This document shows positions 29,086-38,896 of a stretch of 64,000 nucleotides of DNA, piece after piece. The notes beneath the pieces were generated by a model, which did not search any database, was not told the origin of the DNA, and saw only the letters and a list, made by a program, of their open reading frames with translations. The stretch's first letter is position 1, and each line of letters begins with the position of its first letter. The stretch comes from Ralstonia sp. 25mfcol4.1. Lineage in GTDB: Bacteria > Pseudomonadota > Gammaproteobacteria > Burkholderiales > Burkholderiaceae. The stretch covers positions 310,001 through 374,000 of the forward strand of contig NZ_FNJO01000003.1 in assembly GCF_900104095.1 (NCBI RefSeq), in the 5' to 3' direction. The translations under genes were made by a program, and so were the position numbers.

Positions 29086-30185
29086 GATTTGACCTGCGCC
29101 GCGATGCGCGGGGTCTCGACGCGCACGTCACCGCACTGGGCGCGATGGCGCAGCGCATGATCCATCAGCACCAGCGCCAGCATCGCCTCGGCAATGGGCG
29201 TGGCACGGATGCCCACGCACGGGTCGTGGCGGCCGAACGTCTCGACGCTGGCCGACTGGCCCGCCTTGTCGATCGATTCCCGCGCGGTGCGGATGCTCGA
29301 TGTCGGCTTGATCGCCAGCGACACGGTCACGTCCTGCCCGGTGGAGATGCCACCCAGCACACCGCCGGCGTTGTTGGTGCGGAAGCCCTCTGGCGTCAGT
29401 TCGTCACCATGCACGGTGCCGTGCTGGGCCACGCTGTCGAAACCGGCGCCAATTTCCACGCCCTTGACCGCGTTGATACCCATCATCGCGTGCGCGATAT
29501 CGGCGTCGAGCTTGTCGAACAGCGGCTCGCCAAGGCCCACCGGCACGCCGCTGGCCACGACCTCGATGCGCGCGCCGACGGAATCGCCATCGCGGCGCAG
29601 CGCATCCATATAGGTTTCCAGCTCGGGCACGATGTCGGCGTTCGGCGCGAAGAACGGGTTCTCCGGCACATGCTTCCAGTCGGTAAAGGGCACCTCGATT
29701 TCGCCGAGTTGCGACATGTAGCCCCGGATCTCGGTGCCGTACTGCTCGCGCAGCCACTTCCTGGCGATGGCCGCCGCGGCCACCACCGGCGCTGTCAGGC
29801 GGGCCGACGAACGGCCGCCGCCGCGATAGTCGCGGATACCGTACTTGTGCCAGTAGGTGTAGTCGGCGTGGCCCGGCCGGAAGGTCTCGACGATATTGCC
29901 GTAGTCCTTGCTGCGCTGGTCGGTATTGCGGATCAGCAGGCAGATCGGCGTGCCCGTGGTCTTGCCCTCGAACACCCCCGACAGGATTTCCACCTGGTCC
30001 GGCTCCTGGCGCTGCGTCACATGGCGCGACGTGCCGGGCTTGCGGCGGTCCAGATCGATCTGGATGTCGGCTTCGGTCAGCGACATGCCCGGCGGGCAGC
30101 CATCCACAACCGCGCCAATGGCCGGTCCGTGCGATTCGCCGAACGTGGTGACTGTGAAAAGCAGGCCGAGGGTATTGCCAGACAT
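29082..30185 (-). CDS. aroC: Chorismate synthase
   Basis: This enzyme makes chorismate from EPSP, the last step of the shikimate pathway, using reduced FMN. The 367 residues start [20 protein letters not shown] and contain [29 protein letters not shown] and [15 protein letters not shown], all family signatures. Length is normal. Its TGA is overlapped by the apparent start of the MFS gene, suggesting coupled translation. Confidence 0.98.
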   Translation of the reverse strand: MSGNTLGLLFTVTTFGESHGPAIGAVVDGCPPGMSLTEADIQIDLDRRKPGTSRHVTQRQEPDQVEILSGVFEGKTTGTPICLLIRNTDQRSKDYGNIVETFRPGHADYTYWHKYGIRDYRGGGRSSARLTAPVVAAAAIARKWLREQYGTEIRGYMSQLGEIEVPFTDWKHVPENPFFAPNADIVPELETYMDALRRDGDSVGARIEVVASGVPVGLGEPLFDKLDADIAHAMMGINAVKGVEIGAGFDSVAQHGTVHGDELTPEGFRTNNAGGVLGGISTGQDVTVSLAIKPTSSIRTARESIDKAGQSASVETFGRHDPCVGIRATPIAEAMLALVLMDHALRHRAQCGDVRVETPRIAAQVKS

Positions 30186-30294
30186 GGTTGAAATGCGCAG
30201 GAATTGGGGGACGGGCTACATTGTACGGCCATTAGCGTCCGGACAGACGCCTCGCCGGCCGCATTCCCACGCCGGATGCCGGCCCGACGCCAGC

Positions 30295-31071
30295 TCAGGC
30301 GCCTGCGGCGGCGGTGGCGCCAATGCCGGCCGCCGGCTTGCCGAAATCCGGTGCGAACACGCCGCTGCCGACGAAATCGGGATAAAACTGCGCCCGCATC
30401 CGTGCCAGATAGCCCTGCAGGTTGGCGTGCGACTGCGCGGCGGCACGGATGGGCGTCTCAAACACCGGCGACTGGAGGCTGGACGCAAACGCGAACAGGG
30501 TGGCGTCGGCGCCGCATGGCCGGTCGCCCATCAGGTACGGCTTGTCGCCGAGGATGTCGACCACGGCCTGCACGCCCTGTACCGCGATGGCCGTCATGTC
30601 GTCCACGCTATGGCGCCCCAGGCCCTGCGACCACAGCATCTGGCGCACGCGGCGCTTGACCAGCGCCTTGACCATGCCGCGCAGCGGCCCCGGCACCACG
30701 TTGAAAAATTGCGCCGGCCCGCGCTCGAAGTTGTCGCCTTCCAGCCAGCGCACGCGCGCCACGGCCCAGTAAAGATTGTCTTCGAGCAGCTTTTCCACCG
30801 CCCAGGCCGCGCCGCGCTCGGCCGGCGTCAGCCCCTCGTCGAAATCCACGTGATAGGTCTTCTCGATATGCCAGCGGATCAGCGTCGAATCGGCCACCTG
30901 CCGCCCCATGTCGTCCAGGTACGGCAGCTTGCCCTTGGGCGCCCGGCGCACGTTGCCGCGCTTTGTCTGGTAGGGCAGACCGGCCAGCTTCAGCAGCATC
31001 TCGGCCTTGATGACGAACGGGCTGGCGTCGGGCAGGCCGAACGCGGGACCAAACGTGAACAGGGTGATCAT
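30295..31071 (-). CDS. Glutathione S-transferase-like protein
   Basis: The 258-residue protein has an N-terminal thioredoxin-like GST domain (FTFGPAFGLPDASPF, KGKLPYLDDMGRQVADST) and a helical C-terminal domain with DKPYLMGDRPCGADATLFAF, typical of the Metaxin/FAXC-like GST group. It starts two bases after the LplT-PlsC fusion gene ends, so the two are cotranscribed. The enzyme substrate is unknown. The long frame reaching further upstream lies inside the neighbour and is not coding. Confidence 0.82.
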   Translation of the reverse strand: MITLFTFGPAFGLPDASPFVIKAEMLLKLAGLPYQTKRGNVRRAPKGKLPYLDDMGRQVADSTLIRWHIEKTYHVDFDEGLTPAERGAAWAVEKLLEDNLYWAVARVRWLEGDNFERGPAQFFNVVPGPLRGMVKALVKRRVRQMLWSQGLGRHSVDDMTAIAVQGVQAVVDILGDKPYLMGDRPCGADATLFAFASSLQSPVFETPIRAAAQSHANLQGYLARMRAQFYPDFVGSGVFAPDFGKPAAGIGATAAAGA

Positions 31072-31073
31072 CG

Positions 31074-32978
31074 TTATTTCCAGTCGCCGCGCAGGGCAAG
31101 CACCATCTGTTGCAGACTTTCGGGGGTCGCTGCCTCCGGTGGCACCGGCTCGCCTACCACCAGTTCGAGCTTGCTCAGCAGGCCGCGCCGGAACGGCCGG
31201 GTCATGGCCGGCGCGCCCTTGCGTGAGAAGAAGCTGCCCCACAGGCCGCGCAGCGCCATCGGCACCACCGGCACCGGCGTGCGCTGGATGATCTGCGTGA
31301 CACCGGTCTTGAACGGATTGATCTCGCCGGTGGCCGTGATCTTGCCCTCCGGGAAGATGCAGACCAGTTCGCCGTCTTCCAGCGCGGCTGCCACGGCGTC
31401 GTAGGCGCGCGCCAGCAGTGCGGGATTCTCGCGCGCCGGCGCAATCGGAATGGCCTTGGCCTGGCGGAAAAACCACGACAGCCCCGGCACCTTGAAGATA
31501 TTGTGATCCATCACGAAGCGCACCGGACGCGGACTGGCCGCCATCAGCACCACGGCATCGGCAAAGCTCACGTGATTGCAGACCAGTACGGCGGCGCCCT
31601 CTTCCGGAATCCGCTCGGCATTCACGCGGCGCAGCCGGTAGATCGTATGCACGAGCAGCCAGGCGATGAAGCGCAACAGGAACTCGGGCACCAGCGTATA
31701 GATATAGATGGCCACCACGGCATTGAGCAGCCCCACCACCAGGAACAGCTGCGGGATCGAATAGCCGGCCTGCGTCATGAACACGCCCAGCAGCGACGCG
31801 CCGATCATGAAGAAGCTGTTCAGGATGTTGTTGGCGGCGATGATGCGCGCCCGGTGCGTGGGCGCCGAGCGGCTCTGGATCAACGCGTAGAGCGGCACGC
31901 TGTAGAAGCCGCCGAACATCGCCACGCAGAACAGGTCGATCAGCACGCGCCAGTGGCCGGACTGCGCGAGGAAGCCCCCCACGCCGCTGAGCGTGCCGCT
32001 CGTGGCATGGCCCTGCGTGGCGAAATAGAGATCCACCGCGAACACCGTCATGCCGATCGACCCGAATGGCACAAGGCCGATTTCCACATGGCGCCCCGAC
32101 AGCCGCTCGCACAGCAGCGACCCGATGCCGATGCCGACCGAGAACACGGCCAGCAGCAGCGTGACCACGTTCTGGTCGCCGCCCAGCACATCCTTGGCAA
32201 AACTGAAGAACGACGTCAGGAAGGTGGCACCCAGGAACCAGAGCCAGGAAATGCCCAGCAGGCTCTGGAACGCCACGCGGCTCTGGCGCGCCAGGATCAG
32301 GTTGCGCCAGGTCTCGGTAAACGGATTCCAGTTGATGCGCAGGTCCGGCTGGGGCGCTGGCGACAGCGGCACGCCCTGCGACACGGTGCGCCCGGCCACC
32401 GCGATGACCACGCAGACGATACCCACGTAGAGCGGCCCGACCACCTTGCCATCGGCGCCAGTCAGGCCCGCCAGTTCGCCGCCCAGCAGCGTGCCCAGCA
32501 GGATGGCGACGAAGGTGCCCATTTCCACGAGCCCGTTGCCGCCCACCAGTTCGGTCTGGTCCAGATGCTGGGGCAGATAGGCGAACTTGACCGGCCCGAA
32601 CAGCGTGGAGTGCAGCCCCATCAGGAACGTGCCCATGTAGAGCAGCGTGGCGCTGTGCAGGTAGAAGCCGGCCAGGCCCAGCAGCATGATGCCGATCTCC
32701 AGCGACTTCACCAGCCGGATCAGCCGCGATTTCTCGATCTTGTCGGCGATCTGCCCGCTGGTGGCCGAAAACAGCACGAACGGCGCGATAAAGATGGCGG
32801 AAATCAGGAAGGCGGCGCTATGCGGATCGACGCCGTCGAACAGCGCGGCGTGATAGGTGACCAGCGAGGTGAAGGCGACCTTGAAGACGTTGTCGTTCAT
32901 GGCCCCCAGGAACTGCGTCCAGAAAAACGGGGCGAAACGGCGCACGCCAAGCAGGCGAAACTGGCTTTGTTGGCTCAT
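31074..32978 (-). CDS. LplT-like MFS transporter fused to 1-acylglycerol-3-phosphate acyltransferase
   Basis: The 634-residue fusion has residues 1-410 as an LplT-type MFS domain (FFWTQFLGAMNDNVFKVA, TLFGPVKFAYLPQHL) and 430-630 as a PlsC acyltransferase with NHVSFADA (HX4D) and FPEGKITATGE. In E. coli LplT flips lysophospholipids and Aas re-acylates them; here the transporter and acyltransferase are joined without the Aas acyl-ACP synthetase domain. Likely role: lysophospholipid uptake and repair at the inner membrane. ATG at 32978; TTG three codons earlier is possible. Confidence 0.9.
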   Translation of the reverse strand: MSQQSQFRLLGVRRFAPFFWTQFLGAMNDNVFKVAFTSLVTYHAALFDGVDPHSAAFLISAIFIAPFVLFSATSGQIADKIEKSRLIRLVKSLEIGIMLLGLAGFYLHSATLLYMGTFLMGLHSTLFGPVKFAYLPQHLDQTELVGGNGLVEMGTFVAILLGTLLGGELAGLTGADGKVVGPLYVGIVCVVIAVAGRTVSQGVPLSPAPQPDLRINWNPFTETWRNLILARQSRVAFQSLLGISWLWFLGATFLTSFFSFAKDVLGGDQNVVTLLLAVFSVGIGIGSLLCERLSGRHVEIGLVPFGSIGMTVFAVDLYFATQGHATSGTLSGVGGFLAQSGHWRVLIDLFCVAMFGGFYSVPLYALIQSRSAPTHRARIIAANNILNSFFMIGASLLGVFMTQAGYSIPQLFLVVGLLNAVVAIYIYTLVPEFLLRFIAWLLVHTIYRLRRVNAERIPEEGAAVLVCNHVSFADAVVLMAASPRPVRFVMDHNIFKVPGLSWFFRQAKAIPIAPARENPALLARAYDAVAAALEDGELVCIFPEGKITATGEINPFKTGVTQIIQRTPVPVVPMALRGLWGSFFSRKGAPAMTRPFRRGLLSKLELVVGEPVPPEAATPESLQQMVLALRGDWK

Positions 32979-33140
32979 CGATGGCAAACAGGATGTGGAC
33001 CCCGGTGACCCGCCGGGGCATCAGTTCGCCGCCATCATGCCAGCAGCGGGCAGGATCGGCTATGGGGATGCGCCTAAATTAGACAAGTCTCACGCCGGAG
33101 GGAGTCCGATGCCGGGGGCGGCACCGGACCGGGCGCAAGC

Positions 33141-33596
33141 TCAGCGCGCCGGCTGTTCCTTTTCTTCCGGCCAGTCGCGGATGTACGCCTTGAGCATCTT
33201 GTTCTCGAAGCTCTGCTCCTCGACCACGGCCTTGGCCACGTCGTAGAACGAGATCACGCCCATCAACGTGCGTTTTTCGAGGACCGGCAGGTAGCGGGTG
33301 TGGCGCTCGAGCATCATCCGGCGCACCTCGTTGACGTCGGTTTCGGGCGTGCAGGTCAGCGGCGCGTCGTCCATGACCTTGCGGATGCCCACGGGGCCCA
33401 GCGTGCCGTTGTTGGCGGCCAGCACCTCGATGATTTCGCGGAAGGTCAGCATGCCGACGAGGTCGCCGTACTCCATGACCACCAGCGAGCCGATGTCGTG
33501 CTCTGCCATGGTCTGGATCGCCTGCTGCAGCGGCGTATCCGGCGTGACGGTAAAGAGCGTATTGCCCTTGATCTGCAGGATGTCGCTGACTTTCAT
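33141..33596 (-). CDS. CBS-domain pair protein
   Basis: The 151-residue cytosolic protein is made of two CBS domains: first TPDTPLQQAIQTMAEHDIGS, second TPETDVNEVRRMMLERHTRY followed by LPVLEKRTLMGVISFYD. CBS pairs bind adenosyl ligands such as AMP, ATP or SAM. No enzyme domain is attached, so it may regulate another protein. It is divergent from metY with 233 bases between, in which no riboswitch was recognised. Confidence 0.85.
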   Translation of the reverse strand: MKVSDILQIKGNTLFTVTPDTPLQQAIQTMAEHDIGSLVVMEYGDLVGMLTFREIIEVLAANNGTLGPVGIRKVMDDAPLTCTPETDVNEVRRMMLERHTRYLPVLEKRTLMGVISFYDVAKAVVEEQSFENKMLKAYIRDWPEEKEQPAR

Positions 33597-33829
33597 GATG
33601 GTGTCTCCGGGGCTGCCTTGTATTGCAGGGTCTGTGGCTCAGGTTTGATGGTCGATGCTAGCCCAAACCGCCGTCTCAAGTAAAGCGAGCGTGGCCTCCA
33701 GAGGCCTGCCAGGCGGGCCCGGGGCCGCCATCCGGCGGGAAAAACCCGGGCTGCCCCGAGTGGCGCATGGTGCTAGGATGCCGTCGGAGACAACCACTCG
33801 CGGCCCGGCCAAACGGGCCCCTTCCCGCC

Positions 33830-35140
33830 ATGTCCACATCGTCTGGCAGCCGTTTCGACACGCTGGCCCTGCACGCCGGCGCCGCGCCCGACCCCGCCAC
33901 CGGGGCCCGTGCCACACCGATCCACCTGACCACGTCGTTCGTGTTCCGCGACAGCGAGCACGCGGCGTCGCTGTTCAACATGGAACGCGCGGGTCACGTC
34001 TATTCGCGCATCAGCAACCCCACCGTCGCCGTGTTCGAGGAACGCGTGGCCGCGCTGGAAAACGGCGCCGGAGCCATCGGCACGGCCTCGGGCCAGGCCG
34101 CTCTGCACCTCGCCGTGGCCACGCTGATGGGGGCCGGCTCGCATATCGTGGCGTCCACCGCGCTGTATGGCGGCTCGCACAATTTGTTGCACTACACGCT
34201 GCGCCGCTTCGGCATCGAGACCACCTTCGTCAATCCGCGCGATATCGATGCCTGGCGCGCCGCCATCCGTCCGGAGACGAAGCTGCTGTTTGGCGAGACG
34301 CTGGGCAACCCCGGCCTGGACGTGCTGGACATCGCCACCGTGGCCCAGCTTGGCCAGGAGCACCGCATTCCGCTGCTGGTGGATTCCACGTTCACCACGC
34401 CCTACCTGCTGCGCCCGTTCGACCATGGCGCCGGCCTGCTCTACCACTCGGCCACCAAGTTCCTGGGCGGCCACGGCACCACCATCGGCGGCGTGCTGGC
34501 CGAAGGCGGCACGTTCGATTTCGAGGCATCAGGCAAATTCCCGGAATTGTCCGAACCGTACGAGGGCTTCCACAACATGGTCTTCACCGAGGAAAGCACG
34601 GTGGCGCCATTCCTGCTGCGCGCGCGCCGCGAAGGGCTGCGCGACTTTGGCGCGTGCATGAATCCGATGGCCGCCTGGCAACTGCTGCAGGGCATCGAGA
34701 CGCTGCCGCTGCGCATGAGCCGCCACGTCGACAATACGCGCCGCGTGGTGCAGTTCCTGGCCGGACATCCGATGGTGGAATCGGTGGCCTACCCCGAACT
34801 GGAATCTCACCCCGACCACGAACTGGCGAAACGGCTACTGCCACGCGGCTGCGGCGCCGTGTTCAGCTTCAACCTGAAGGCCGACCGCAAGGCCGGGCAA
34901 CGCTTTATCGAAAGCCTGGCGCTGTTCTCGCATCTGGCCAATGTGGGCGATGCCCGCTCGCTGGTGATCCACCCGGCGTCGACCACGCACTTCCGCATGG
35001 ACGCCGCTGCGCTGAAAGCCGCCGGCATTGGCGAAGGTACGATCCGGCTGTCGATCGGCCTGGAAGATCCGGACGACCTGATCGACGACCTGAAACGCGG
35101 TCTCAAGGCCGCCGAAAAGGCCATGGGGGGCAAGGCGTAA
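33830..35140 (+). CDS. metY: O-acetylhomoserine sulfhydrylase-type enzyme
   Basis: The 436-residue PLP enzyme of the Cys/Met metabolism family probably makes homocysteine from O-acetylhomoserine and sulfide. It has SRISNPTVAVFEERVAALE, GTASGQAALHLAV and the PLP lysine in SATKFLGGHGTTIGG, and its length fits MetY rather than the ~390-residue MetB/MetZ. The ATG at 33830 gives the family start (FDTLALHAG). A hydrolase gene overlaps its stop by one base. Confidence 0.9.
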   Translation: MSTSSGSRFDTLALHAGAAPDPATGARATPIHLTTSFVFRDSEHAASLFNMERAGHVYSRISNPTVAVFEERVAALENGAGAIGTASGQAALHLAVATLMGAGSHIVASTALYGGSHNLLHYTLRRFGIETTFVNPRDIDAWRAAIRPETKLLFGETLGNPGLDVLDIATVAQLGQEHRIPLLVDSTFTTPYLLRPFDHGAGLLYHSATKFLGGHGTTIGGVLAEGGTFDFEASGKFPELSEPYEGFHNMVFTEESTVAPFLLRARREGLRDFGACMNPMAAWQLLQGIETLPLRMSRHVDNTRRVVQFLAGHPMVESVAYPELESHPDHELAKRLLPRGCGAVFSFNLKADRKAGQRFIESLALFSHLANVGDARSLVIHPASTTHFRMDAAALKAAGIGEGTIRLSIGLEDPDDLIDDLKRGLKAAEKAMGGKA

Positions 35141-35955
35141 TGAAACTGACCGTCTCCGGCCACGCGGCCTATGCCTACACGGGCGGCAAGCCGTTCGACC
35201 CCGCCCTGCCCTGCGCCATCTTCGTCCACGGCGCCCAGAACGATCACAGTGTCTGGGCGCTGCAGACGCGCTGGTTCGCCAATCACGGCTTCTCGGTGCT
35301 GGCCGTGGACCTGCCCGGCCACAACCGCAGCGCGGGCGCGCCGCTGACCACCGTCGAGGACATGGCCGACTGGGTCATGGCGTTGGCCGGCGCAGCCGGC
35401 GTCACGGCCCCGGCGCTGGTGGTCGGCCACAGCATGGGGTCGCTGATCGCGCTCGAATGCGCGGCCCGCCATCCGCAGGCCGTGCGCGGCATCGGGCTGC
35501 TGGCCACCGCCTATCCCATGAAGGTATCCGACGCCCTGCTCGACGCCGCGCTGCACCGCGAAGGCGATGCCATCGCGATGGTCAACCAGTGGTCCATTTC
35601 CAGCCTGGCCAGCAAGCCGTCGTCGCCGGGGCCGGGCGCATGGATGCACGGCGGCAGCCAGCGGCTGATGGAGCGCGTGAGCGCCCGCAACCCCGGCGCC
35701 CATGTGTTCCACACCGATTTCTCCGCCTGCAACGGCTATGCACATGGCGACGAAGCCGCCGCGGCCGTGGCCTGTCCGGCACTGTTCATCGTCGGCAGCA
35801 AGGACATGATGACCTCGCCGAAGGCGGCCCAGGCGCTGGCCGGCAAGATGCCCAGGGCCCGCGTCGTGACAGTGCCGAGCGGCCACGCGATGATGGGCGA
35901 AAAACCCGACGAGGTGCTCGACGCGCTGGCCGCGTTTGCAAGGTCTACACTGTAG
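35140..35955 (+). CDS. Alpha/beta hydrolase translationally coupled to metY
   Basis: The 271-residue alpha/beta-hydrolase-fold protein has FVHGAQNDHSVW, the nucleophile elbow GHSMGS (Ser98), SKDMMTSPKAAQ with a probable acid, and the late His in PSGHAMMGEKP. Its ATG overlaps the metY TAA (TAATG). No substrate is evident; coupling to MetY suggests a role with acylated or activated metabolites but is not proof. Confidence 0.85.
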   Translation: MKLTVSGHAAYAYTGGKPFDPALPCAIFVHGAQNDHSVWALQTRWFANHGFSVLAVDLPGHNRSAGAPLTTVEDMADWVMALAGAAGVTAPALVVGHSMGSLIALECAARHPQAVRGIGLLATAYPMKVSDALLDAALHREGDAIAMVNQWSISSLASKPSSPGPGAWMHGGSQRLMERVSARNPGAHVFHTDFSACNGYAHGDEAAAAVACPALFIVGSKDMMTSPKAAQALAGKMPRARVVTVPSGHAMMGEKPDEVLDALAAFARSTL

Positions 35956-35991
35956 AAGGATCGGAAAAAGACCAAAAATCAGGAGACTGCG

Positions 35992-36309
35992 ATGGCCCAG
36001 GCCCATGCCAAGGAATTCGCCAGCTTTGCCGATTTCTATCCGTACTACCTGAGCGAGCACCGCGACCGCACCTGCCGGCGCCTGCATTTCGCCGGATCCA
36101 CGCTGGCGCTGGCCTGCCTGGTCACGCTGGTGGTCACCGGCAACGCCTGGTGGCTGCTGGCCGCGCTGGTATCGGGCTATGCCTTTGCCTGGGTCGGGCA
36201 TTTCGGCTTCGAGAAGAACCGCCCGGCCACCTTCCGGCACCCGTTCTACAGCCTGATGGGTGACTGGGTGATGTATGCCGATATCCTGCGCGGCAAGATT
36301 CCGTTCTGA
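35992..36309 (+). CDS. DUF962/Mpo1-like membrane protein
   Basis: The 105-residue protein has two hydrophobic spans flanked by conserved His-containing motifs, YYLSEHRDRTCRRLHF and WVGHFGFEKNRPATFRHP, matching the DUF962 family. Yeast Mpo1 of this family is an Fe-dependent dioxygenase of 2-hydroxy fatty acids; bacterial function is open. AGGAG precedes the ATG, 36 bases after the hydrolase gene. Confidence 0.85.
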   Translation: MAQAHAKEFASFADFYPYYLSEHRDRTCRRLHFAGSTLALACLVTLVVTGNAWWLLAALVSGYAFAWVGHFGFEKNRPATFRHPFYSLMGDWVMYADILRGKIPF

Positions 36310-36343
36310 ATCCGTGCCGGCTTGCGGGCCCTGAGCGGCGCGC

Positions 36344-37675
36344 TCAGCCCTGCCCGTGCCGGCCCGGCGGCACCGCCTGGATCACCGGCCCTGCCGCTTC
36401 GTTGGCGGCCGCATCGGCGGTCTGGGCGCGAAACACGGCTTCCAGCGACTGGTCCAGCTGCGGGTTGTCCAGGATGCCGCGCAGCACTTCCACCCCCTGC
36501 ATCTGCTGCGCCAGCGCCGTGCGCGGCAGGCGCGCCATGTTCAGCACCAGCCGGTCGTGCAGCGTGCGCAGCGTCACCTGCGACGGGTCGCACAGCAGCG
36601 CCCAGTGTGCCTGGCCATGGTCCTGCTGCAGCTTGCCCACCAGGTGCAGCGCCTTGAGCTTGGCCAGCAGCCCGGCCAGGTAGTCGGCCTCCACCCGCAG
36701 CTTGCGCCCCATGTCCAGCTCGCCCACGCTGCGCGGCACTTCCTCGCGGGCGCGGTACAGCACGTAGAGCACGCCCAGCGCGTCGAAGAACTCGCTGCCC
36801 GCGAACGTGCGACGGCGCCAGTGGCCCTCGCGGATGACCGGCAGGTTCGCCGCGATGGTGGCGCCCAGCAGCGTCACCAGCCAGCTCACATACATCCACA
36901 GCAGGAACAGCGGCAGCACGGCAAAGGTGCCGTAGACGGCCGTGTAGGTCGGAATATGGGTAATGAAATAGCCAAAGGCGCGTTTGGCCACCTCGAATGC
37001 CACGGCGGCCACGATGCCGGCGAAGATCGCGTCGCGCCAATCCACGTACGCATACGGCACAGCCATGTAGAGGAAGGCAAAGGCCAGCGCGGTCAGGCCG
37101 ATCGGGATCAGGCCGACCACCAGGCTCATGCCGAACGGCAGGTTGCCGACGTAGCCCATCGAGACCGAGATCAGGTACGAACTGACCGACAGGCTGCCGC
37201 CGATCAGCACCGGGCCCAGCGTCAGCACGGCCCAGAACACCAGTACCCGCTGGGCCAGCGGGCGCCGCCGCTTGACACGCCAGATGGCGTTGAGCGCGTC
37301 TTCCACGGTCAGCATGGTCAGCACCGACGTCACCATCAGGCCGCCCAGCCCCAGTGCGGTCAGCCCGCGCGCGCTCTTGGAAAACTGCCCAAGGTAGCGC
37401 GACACCGAATCGCTGATATTGCCGCCCGGGATCAGGTTCTGGAACAGGAAGCCTTCGATCTGGCCCCGAAACTCGCGAAACACCGGAAACGCGGCCAGCA
37501 GCGCGAATGCCACGGTCAGCACGGGCACTACGGACAGGAACGTCGTAAATGTCAGGCTGGCGGCCACCTGCGGCAGCCGGTTTTCGCCAGCGCGGCGCAG
37601 CGCGTAGCGGGCCAGTGCGCGCACCTTCTGCAGGTTCCATTCCCTGCGCAGGCGGGCAATGCGGACAGCGGACAT
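36344..37675 (-). CDS. YihY/BrkB-family inner membrane protein
   Basis: The 443-residue protein's N-terminal 300 residues have about six spans and match YihY (LPQVAASLTFTTFLSVVPVL, AYVDWRDAIFAGIVAAVAFE, YGTFAVLPLFLLWMYVSWL). A cytosolic C-terminal tail of about 140 residues resembles a winged-helix/regulatory region and ends in low-complexity Ala/Gly. A GGAGAAAG site precedes the ATG. Despite the old ribonuclease BN and BrkB names, YihY proteins are of unproven function. Confidence 0.88.
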   Translation of the reverse strand: MSAVRIARLRREWNLQKVRALARYALRRAGENRLPQVAASLTFTTFLSVVPVLTVAFALLAAFPVFREFRGQIEGFLFQNLIPGGNISDSVSRYLGQFSKSARGLTALGLGGLMVTSVLTMLTVEDALNAIWRVKRRRPLAQRVLVFWAVLTLGPVLIGGSLSVSSYLISVSMGYVGNLPFGMSLVVGLIPIGLTALAFAFLYMAVPYAYVDWRDAIFAGIVAAVAFEVAKRAFGYFITHIPTYTAVYGTFAVLPLFLLWMYVSWLVTLLGATIAANLPVIREGHWRRRTFAGSEFFDALGVLYVLYRAREEVPRSVGELDMGRKLRVEADYLAGLLAKLKALHLVGKLQQDHGQAHWALLCDPSQVTLRTLHDRLVLNMARLPRTALAQQMQGVEVLRGILDNPQLDQSLEAVFRAQTADAAANEAAGPVIQAVPPGRHGQG

Positions 37676-37798
37676 GCGGGGGCTTTCTCCGTGGATGTCA
37701 AATAAGGATGCGACGCCGATCCGTCGCTGCGCGCCGGGGCCGGGCACCGGCACGGCAGTGCGCGGCATCGGGGGCGTCACTTCCGGCAGCGCCCCAAC

Positions 37799-38891
<1,093 letters not shown>

Positions 38892-38896
38892 TTGCC

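Noticed and set aside
33597..33829. SAM- or SAH-type riboswitch upstream of metY
   Set aside because: I looked for conserved cores in the 233-base leader and found none I recognise.
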